The notes below the pieces were generated by a model, which was not told the origin of the DNA, did not search any database, and was given only the letters and a program-made list of their open reading frames with translations. Position numbers and translations under genes: made by a program. DNA of 19,882 nucleotides from Candidatus Latescibacterota bacterium (GTDB taxonomy: Bacteria > Latescibacterota > MVCY01 > DTYK01), in NCBI GenBank assembly GCA_012961925.1, contig DTYK01000192.1, forward strand, positions 1-19,882. The letters run 5' to 3'. Positions 15,029 to 19,882 of the stretch are shown piece after piece. The stretch's first letter is position 1. Each line of letters begins with the position of its first letter.

Positions 15029-16114
15029 ATGGCCGAAGAATTCCAGGAAAGGACAGAGAAGGCTACGCCCCGCAGGAGGCGGGAGTCCCGAAAAAAGGGG
15101 CATGTAGCACGCAGCATGGAGATCAACACCGTGCTCATCCTTTTAGCAGGCTTGATCTCCTTATGGCTGTTCGGGCCTCTGGTCTATCGACAGCTTGTGG
15201 ATCTGGTGGTGGGAACGTTCACCGGGAGCCACGGGATAGAGGTGGACGAGAGTAGTATCTATCCCTACATGTTGAGCTGGCTTGCACGATTTCTCAGGAT
15301 AATCGCTCCCATCCTGTTGATCCTGGCCTTTACAGGATTGCTCTCAAACTTCTTACAGGTGGGCATTACCCTCACGGGAGAGCCACTGATCCCGAAGTTG
15401 AGCAAGATTAGTCCGATCTCTGGATTCAAAAGGCTTTTCTCAAAACGGTCGCTTGAGGAACTTTTCAAGGGTATAGTCAAGCTCTCTATCATCGGCTACA
15501 TCTCCTATGTAACGATAAAGGGAGAGATTCCAGCATACCTGTCCCTGGCCGACCGCGATATCGCCGATATGCTCTCATTTACCGGCCGGATGACACTTCG
15601 TCTCGGGTTTAGGTTGGCCCTTGCCCTGCTTGTTTTGGCCCTCTTCGACTATGCGTTTCAGAAGTGGGAGTATGAGAAGGCGATAAGGATGACAAAGCAG
15701 GAAGTGAAGGAAGAACTGAAAGACATCGAAGGGGATCCCCTGATAAGATCCCGGGTGAGGAGCGTTCAGAGGGAGATGGCGCGGAAGAGGATGATGCAGC
15801 GGGTACCTGAGGCTGATGTGGTCATAACCAACCCGATCCGGCTGGCAGTGGCCCTCAGGTATAAGGTGGAGTCGATGGCGGCACCTGTAGTCATCGCAAA
15901 GGGGCAGAGGTTAATTGCAGAGAGGATCATAGCGATCGCCAGAGAATGTGGGGTACCAGTGGTGGAAAACGTGCCCCTGGCTCAGACACTCTATAGAACG
16001 GTCGAGATAGGTATGGAGATTCCCGAAGAGCTATACAGGGTGGTTGCCGAGATACTGGCCTATATCTTCCATCTCAAGAAGGGGGCGTTTGACGAAAGGG
16101 AGGGCGAGGACTGA
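15029..16114 (+). CDS. flhB: Flagellar export gate and specificity-switch protein FlhB with non-canonical cleavage site
   Basis: FlhB closes around the export channel and its cytoplasmic domain changes substrate specificity from hook to filament proteins. The 361-aa product is full length: basic N-terminus (ERTEKATPRRRRESRKKGHV), four membrane segments (about 35-55, 85-107, 145-165, 190-210), a charged linker helix (TKQEVKEELKDIEGDP) and the C-terminal FlhB domain (APVVIAKGQ, then PVVENVPLAQTLY). At the usual self-cleavage site NPTH this protein reads N268-P269-I270-R271, followed by LAVALRY; Asn and Pro are kept, Thr and His are lost. No ribosome binding site is visible at ATG 15029, which suggests coupling to fliR. 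Its stop overlaps the flhA start (TGATG). Confidence 0.96.
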   Translation: MAEEFQERTEKATPRRRRESRKKGHVARSMEINTVLILLAGLISLWLFGPLVYRQLVDLVVGTFTGSHGIEVDESSIYPYMLSWLARFLRIIAPILLILAFTGLLSNFLQVGITLTGEPLIPKLSKISPISGFKRLFSKRSLEELFKGIVKLSIIGYISYVTIKGEIPAYLSLADRDIADMLSFTGRMTLRLGFRLALALLVLALFDYAFQKWEYEKAIRMTKQEVKEELKDIEGDPLIRSRVRSVQREMARKRMMQRVPEADVVITNPIRLAVALRYKVESMAAPVVIAKGQRLIAERIIAIARECGVPVVENVPLAQTLYRTVEIGMEIPEELYRVVAEILAYIFHLKKGAFDEREGED

Positions 16115-18177
16115 TGGCCCGAGGAGATTCATCAGTCGGCAGGGGTTTGCGCTACAGCGAGGTGGTTGTAGCGGTGGGTGTTGTGGGGATAATTTTCCTT
16201 ATGATAGTCCCCCTGCCCCCTCTGGCGCTGGATGTCCTTCTAACATTCAACATAACCCTTTCGCTGGTGATCTTGCTGGTGACGATGTATATCGTGAAGC
16301 CGTTGGAGCTTTCCGTATTTCCGGGACTTCTGCTGATCGCCACCCTGTTCAGACTGTCCCTGAATGTCTCATCGACTCGACTGATCCTGGGCGAGGCATA
16401 TGCGGGAGAGGTCATCGCTGCTTTCGGCTCCTTCGTTGTTAAAGGAAATTATGTTCTTGGGTTCATCATCTTTCTGATCTTGGTTGTTATTCAGTTCGTT
16501 GTAATCACTAAGGGGGCAGGGCGAATAGCAGAAGTGGCAGCAAGGTTCACCTTGGATGCTATGCCAGGCAAGCAGATGAGTATCGATGCAGATCTGAGTG
16601 CCGGACTAATCACTGATGACGAAGCCAGGAAGAGGCGGGAGGATATCGCCAGAGAGGCGGATTTCTATGGGGCAATGGATGGTGCGAGCAAGTTTGTGAG
16701 GGGAGATGCCATCGCAGGTATCATCATCACCATCATCAACATCATAGGGGGCCTGGCCATTGGAACTTTGCAGATGAAGATCTCATTATCTCAGGCCCTC
16801 CATACCTATACGCTTCTGACGGTGGGCGATGGGCTGGTAACCCAGATTCCGGCCCTTTTGCTCTCCACCTCTTCAGGTATACTCGTAAGCCGGGCTGCCT
16901 CAGAGTCAAGCCTTGGGGAGGATCTATCGGGACAATTGATGAGACGTCCGAAGGCGATCACAGTTGCGGCCGGGTTATTGCTGGTCTTTGCGTTGGTCCC
17001 TGGGCTGCCTACCCTACCCTTTCTGGTTCTCGCTCTCCTGGCGGGAACGCTGGCTTACAATAAGGGTAGACAGGACCGTCGGCGTCTGGAGGAGGTGGCC
17101 CAGGAGGTCTCCAGAGTTCGACCCCAGGAGCGGGTGGAGGACTACCTGAGGATGGATGTCCTTGAGATAGAGATAGGGTATGGGCTGATACCCTTGGTAG
17201 ATCCTCAACAGGGCGGTGACCTGCTGGATCGGGTTACGGCGATCCGGAAGCAGTGTGCTCTTGAACTGGGGCTTATCGTTCCACCCATCCGTATAAGGGA
17301 TAACCTTCAGCTCAAACCCAATGAGTATAAGATAAAGATCAGAGGTGTCGAGGTCGGCGGAGGAGAGTTGATGCCTAACAATTACCTGGCCATGAACCCG
17401 GGATATGCCAGGGGTGAGATCGAGGGGACCGAGACTACTGAGCCTGCCTTTGGTCTGCCCGCTAAGTGGATACCAGAACCCACAAAGGAGCAGGCTGAGC
17501 TCTATGGGTATACCGTGGTCGAAGCCCAGGCGGTTCTGGCTACCCACCTGACGGAGGTGATCAAATCCCACGCTCACGAGATACTTGGACGCCAGGATGT
17601 TCAGAACCTCCTTGACAACGTTAAACAAAGCTATCCGGCTGTTGTGGAAGAACTGGTCCCTCAAGTGGCATCCCTGGGTACAGTGCAGAAGGTTCTCCAG
17701 AATCTGTTGAAAGAAAGGATTCCTATCCGGGATATACTGACAATCCTCGAGACGCTGGCAGATTATGCCCCTATGACAAAGGACGTAGACGTATTGACAG
17801 AACATGTCAGGTATGCCCTTAGGCGGACAATCTGCCATCTCTACCAGAATGAGGACGGCTGCCTCTCGGTTATCACGGTTGACCCGAAGGTAGAACAACT
17901 GATTGCCGACTCGACGCACCACACACCGCTGGGAACGACCGTGGCGGTTACCCCGGATGTGGCCCAGAAGATATTCAAGGAGATCGAGACCCTGATTGAA
18001 CCGATAACCTCTGCTGGGGGGCATCCGGTCCTTCTAACTAACCCCAATGTGAGACTGGCTTTCCGGCGGTTAATCGAAGGAGTCTTTCCAAACGTGGTTG
18101 TCCTGTCGTACAATGAGGTTATACCTGGAGTTGAGATCTATTCAGTGGGGGTGGTGAAAATTGGCGATGAGGATTAA
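16114..18177 (+). CDS. flhA: Flagellar export gate protein FlhA
   Basis: FlhA forms the nonameric export gate that receives chaperone-substrate complexes and uses the proton gradient. The 687-aa product has family length. The first 330 residues carry about eight membrane segments and the FHIPEP-family signatures: TLFRLSLNVSSTRLIL (78-92), RFTLDAMPGKQMSIDADL (144-161) and KFVRGDAIAGIIIT with D198, the counterpart of the functionally essential loop aspartate. The remainder is the cytoplasmic domain with the usual subdomains (VEAQAVLATHLTEVIKSHA, LKERIPIRDILTILETLADY). The ATG shares one base with the flhB stop. Its end overlaps flhF by 11 bases. All hallmarks look intact. Confidence 0.98.
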   Translation: MARGDSSVGRGLRYSEVVVAVGVVGIIFLMIVPLPPLALDVLLTFNITLSLVILLVTMYIVKPLELSVFPGLLLIATLFRLSLNVSSTRLILGEAYAGEVIAAFGSFVVKGNYVLGFIIFLILVVIQFVVITKGAGRIAEVAARFTLDAMPGKQMSIDADLSAGLITDDEARKRREDIAREADFYGAMDGASKFVRGDAIAGIIITIINIIGGLAIGTLQMKISLSQALHTYTLLTVGDGLVTQIPALLLSTSSGILVSRAASESSLGEDLSGQLMRRPKAITVAAGLLLVFALVPGLPTLPFLVLALLAGTLAYNKGRQDRRRLEEVAQEVSRVRPQERVEDYLRMDVLEIEIGYGLIPLVDPQQGGDLLDRVTAIRKQCALELGLIVPPIRIRDNLQLKPNEYKIKIRGVEVGGGELMPNNYLAMNPGYARGEIEGTETTEPAFGLPAKWIPEPTKEQAELYGYTVVEAQAVLATHLTEVIKSHAHEILGRQDVQNLLDNVKQSYPAVVEELVPQVASLGTVQKVLQNLLKERIPIRDILTILETLADYAPMTKDVDVLTEHVRYALRRTICHLYQNEDGCLSVITVDPKVEQLIADSTHHTPLGTTVAVTPDVAQKIFKEIETLIEPITSAGGHPVLLTNPNVRLAFRRLIEGVFPNVVVLSYNEVIPGVEIYSVGVVKIGDED

Positions 18178-19273
18178 GAAATATACGGGTTCCACTGTGA
18201 CCGAGGTTCTGAACAGGGTGAAGGATGAGATGGGAATCGATGCGGTCATTCTGAACACCCGTACAGGGCAGGGGAATGGGTCAGAGAAGACCCTGGTCGA
18301 GGTAACAGCAGCAGTTGACGGGTCGTATCCAGTAGGGCGTGGTCAACCTCCCCGGTCAAGGATCATTCGTAACGTAACCCCTGAGGTGACAAAGGAGACC
18401 TCTTCATTGGTCCAGGAGATTAAGGACCTAAAGGAGATCCTCCATTCGATTACAGAATATGGGCGATACACGAGGCTGCCAGGAGCACTTCCGGCGTTGG
18501 TTCGCTGCCTTATAGACAACGGGGTGGAGGAGCCGATCACCAAGGCGCTGGTCCACTGGCTTCTGGTAGGGCTCAGGGGAGAAGAATTCAATGATAGAGA
18601 GCTGATCGAGGAGAGGGTGATCGGTGCGTTCGAGGAGATGGTCAGCACTAACGGTGGGATAAAGCTACGTGAGAACGGGGCTACGGTCGTCTGCTTTGTA
18701 GGCCCTACCGGGTCCGGTAAAACGACCACCATCGCAAAGGTGGCCACTGAGTTTGCACTTGTGAGGAAGGCACCTGTTTCCATTGTCACCACAGACACGA
18801 AGAAAGTTGGTGCCGTCGCGCAGCTTGAAAGCTACGCGGAGATTATAGGGGTACCTCTCACTGTTGTCTATACTCCGGAGGAAATGAAGGATGCCCTCCC
18901 CTCTGATGGTTCAAGGCTGGTTTTAGTCGATACAACGGGGACCGGCCCGCATGATGAGCCAGGTCTGACGGAGGTTGCGACGTTCCTGAAGGAGGCCAGC
19001 CCCGACCAGACATATGTTGTAATATCAGCGACTACCGGCTTCAGGAGCATCGTGGAGACCTTCAATGGATTCAAGTCGTTGCCGGTTACCGGGCTGCTCT
19101 TCACGAAGCTGGATGAAACCCGGGCCTTCGGTCCCATCCTTTCTGCAGCCATCACGACAAAGGGATGTATCTCGTATTTCACCCATGGTCGATCCTTACC
19201 AGATGGGATTGAAGTGGCAGATGTACGAAGGTTGGCCCAACGAGTCATCAGGAGGAATGGCAGGGATGGATGA
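18167..19273 (+). CDS. flhF: Flagellar biosynthesis SRP-type GTPase FlhF with divergent motifs
   Basis: FlhF belongs with Ffh and FtsY among the SRP GTPases and in many bacteria sets flagellum position and number. The 368-aa product has a short N-terminal B domain (MRIKKYTGST, DAVILNTR), a helical N domain and a G domain. G1 is GPTGSGKTTT (179-188) and G4 is TKLDE (313-317), both good. Two other motifs are altered: the DTYR loop reads D210-T-K-K, and G3, usually DTAGR, reads DTTGT (255-259). This may lower GTP hydrolysis or dimerisation. ATG 18167 is chosen over TTG 18161 because MRIKKY is the standard family opening. The start lies within the flhA end; the stop lies within the flhG start. 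Confidence 0.94.
   Translation: MRIKKYTGSTVTEVLNRVKDEMGIDAVILNTRTGQGNGSEKTLVEVTAAVDGSYPVGRGQPPRSRIIRNVTPEVTKETSSLVQEIKDLKEILHSITEYGRYTRLPGALPALVRCLIDNGVEEPITKALVHWLLVGLRGEEFNDRELIEERVIGAFEEMVSTNGGIKLRENGATVVCFVGPTGSGKTTTIAKVATEFALVRKAPVSIVTTDTKKVGAVAQLESYAEIIGVPLTVVYTPEEMKDALPSDGSRLVLVDTTGTGPHDEPGLTEVATFLKEASPDQTYVVISATTGFRSIVETFNGFKSLPVTGLLFTKLDETRAFGPILSAAITTKGCISYFTHGRSLPDGIEVADVRRLAQRVIRRNGRDG
19251..19255 (+). promoter_or_regulatory. Ribosome binding site supporting the flhG start
   Basis: GGAGG lies 10 bases before ATG 19266. The in-frame ATG at 19257 is only one base from it, so 19266 is the more likely start; ATG 19221 and ATG 19203 are also in frame but have no better site. Confidence 0.55.
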
Positions 19274-19882
19274 GCTTTCAAGTAGAGGAAGTTTTGTCCT
19301 TGGTATCACCAGTGGCAAGGGAGGCGTTGGGAAGACGTGCATCGCCTTGAACCTCGCCATCCAGTTGGCCAGGTATGATACCAAGGTGCTGTTGATCGAT
19401 GGTGATTTGGGCCTTGCTAATCTCAGCATCCTTCTGGAGGTCAATCCCGAGAACACCCTGGAGGACGTAATTGAGGGCAGATGCGAGATCTTTGAGGCCA
19501 TGGTGGGTGGTCCGGAAGGGGTAATCGTAGTCCCTTCGGCCTCCGGCACCGGTGATCGCCATATCATATCCCTGAAAAAGCAGGAAGGTTTCAAAAGAGA
19601 GTTGGCTAAAATAGGGAGCGGTTTTGATCTGGTCCTGATTGACACCGGGACAGGGATCTATTCGAATGTCACGGGACTGCTCCACTCCGTCGACGAGATA
19701 CTGGTCATTACGACACCGGAACCAACTGCCATCGCCGACGCGTATGCGTTGATTAAACTGCTCACAAATATCGAAGGTTCGCCAAATCGAGTTTCTAACG
19801 GTCGGTTTTCATTGCTGATCAACATGGTTGAATCCCCTCAGCAGGCACAGGATCTGAAGGCTAAATTTGATCAGATGGCAGA
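19266..19882 (+). CDS. flhG: Flagellar number regulator, MinD-type ATPase FlhG (YlxH), 3' end missing
   Basis: FlhG (YlxH/FleN) is a MinD/ParA-like ATPase that restrains flagellum number and works with FlhF. The frame is open to the window end with 205 residues visible of a usual 270-300. It has the deviant Walker A SGKGGVGKT (16-24), VLLIDGDLGLANLSILLEVN (41-60) and LVLIDTGTGI, where the family usually has DTGAGI. The N-terminus before the ATPase fold is only about 10 residues and lacks the DQAxxLR helix with which FlhG normally stimulates FlhF; none of the upstream in-frame starts (19203, 19221, 19257) adds such a motif. It overlaps the flhF end by 8 bases. Confidence 0.94.
   Translation, partial: MDELSSRGSFVLGITSGKGGVGKTCIALNLAIQLARYDTKVLLIDGDLGLANLSILLEVNPENTLEDVIEGRCEIFEAMVGGPEGVIVVPSASGTGDRHIISLKKQEGFKRELAKIGSGFDLVLIDTGTGIYSNVTGLLHSVDEILVITTPEPTAIADAYALIKLLTNIEGSPNRVSNGRFSLLINMVESPQQAQDLKAKFDQMA

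Noticed and set aside
16044..16442. Plus-strand open frame of 132 codons across the flhB-flhA junction.
   Set aside because: Both genes in their proper frames are strongly conserved here; this frame has no family signature and no good start site.
16720..16750. ATC/CAT-rich repeat-like tract in flhA.
   Set aside because: It simply encodes consecutive isoleucines of a membrane helix; not a tandem repeat.
17014..18024. Long minus-strand open frame of 336 codons inside flhA.
   Set aside because: It lies wholly opposite a clearly conserved FlhA domain, shows no recognisable motif, and long antisense frames are expected from this codon bias.

Overview
This window is one flagellar gene cluster read entirely on the plus strand: 23 protein genes packed into 19.9 kb, with fliF cut at the left edge and flhG cut at the right edge. 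The order is fliF, fliG, fliH, fliI, fliJ, a MotE/FlbB-type membrane coiled-coil gene, fliK, flgD, flgE, flbD, motA, motB, fliL, fliM, fliN, fliO, fliP, fliQ, fliR, flhB, flhA, flhF, flhG. Most junctions are a few bases apart or overlap, and no convincing transcription terminator is visible, so it looks like one very long operon. There are no rRNA or tRNA genes, CRISPR arrays, transposases or defence genes.

Layout: positions 1-2169 hold the MS ring and rotor switch (fliF, fliG). Positions 2162-4659 hold the export ATPase complex (fliH, fliI, fliJ), with unusually deep gene overlaps. Positions 4666-8677 hold the FlbB-like gene and the rod/hook phase (fliK, flgD, flgE). Positions 8738-11080 hold FlbD, the stator pair and FliL. 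Positions 11098-12532 hold the C-ring proteins FliM and FliN. Positions 12542-18177 hold the membrane export gate (fliO, P, Q, R, flhB, flhA). Positions 18167-19882 hold the flagellar placement/number GTPase and ATPase pair (flhF, flhG). The only intergenic gaps over about 60 bases are flgD-flgE (66 b) and fliP-fliQ (140 b). The second holds a good sigma-70-like promoter candidate and small inverted repeats.

Organism: clearly bacterial, mid-GC, with many AGG/AGA arginine codons and a purine-rich coding strand. The gene order, including FlbB between FliJ and FliK and MotAB between FlbD and FliL, is the one known from the spirochaete fla operon and, without motAB, is close to that of Bacillota. 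Order alone does not settle the phylum. The hook protein has no cysteine, so it cannot make the cysteine-based lysinoalanine cross-link described for spirochaete hooks. I leave the phylum open; an uncultured anaerobe-like lineage is possible.

I do not see a new stand-alone system here. What deserves a second look is divergence inside otherwise standard proteins: FlhB carries NPIR where nearly all homologues have the NPTH self-cleavage site; FlhF has altered SRP-GTPase motifs, and its partner FlhG lacks the N-terminal DQAxxLR activator helix; FliI has a His/Cys-rich insert; FliK, an exported protein, has five cysteines; and the fliP-fliQ gap has promoter and repeat-like structure.
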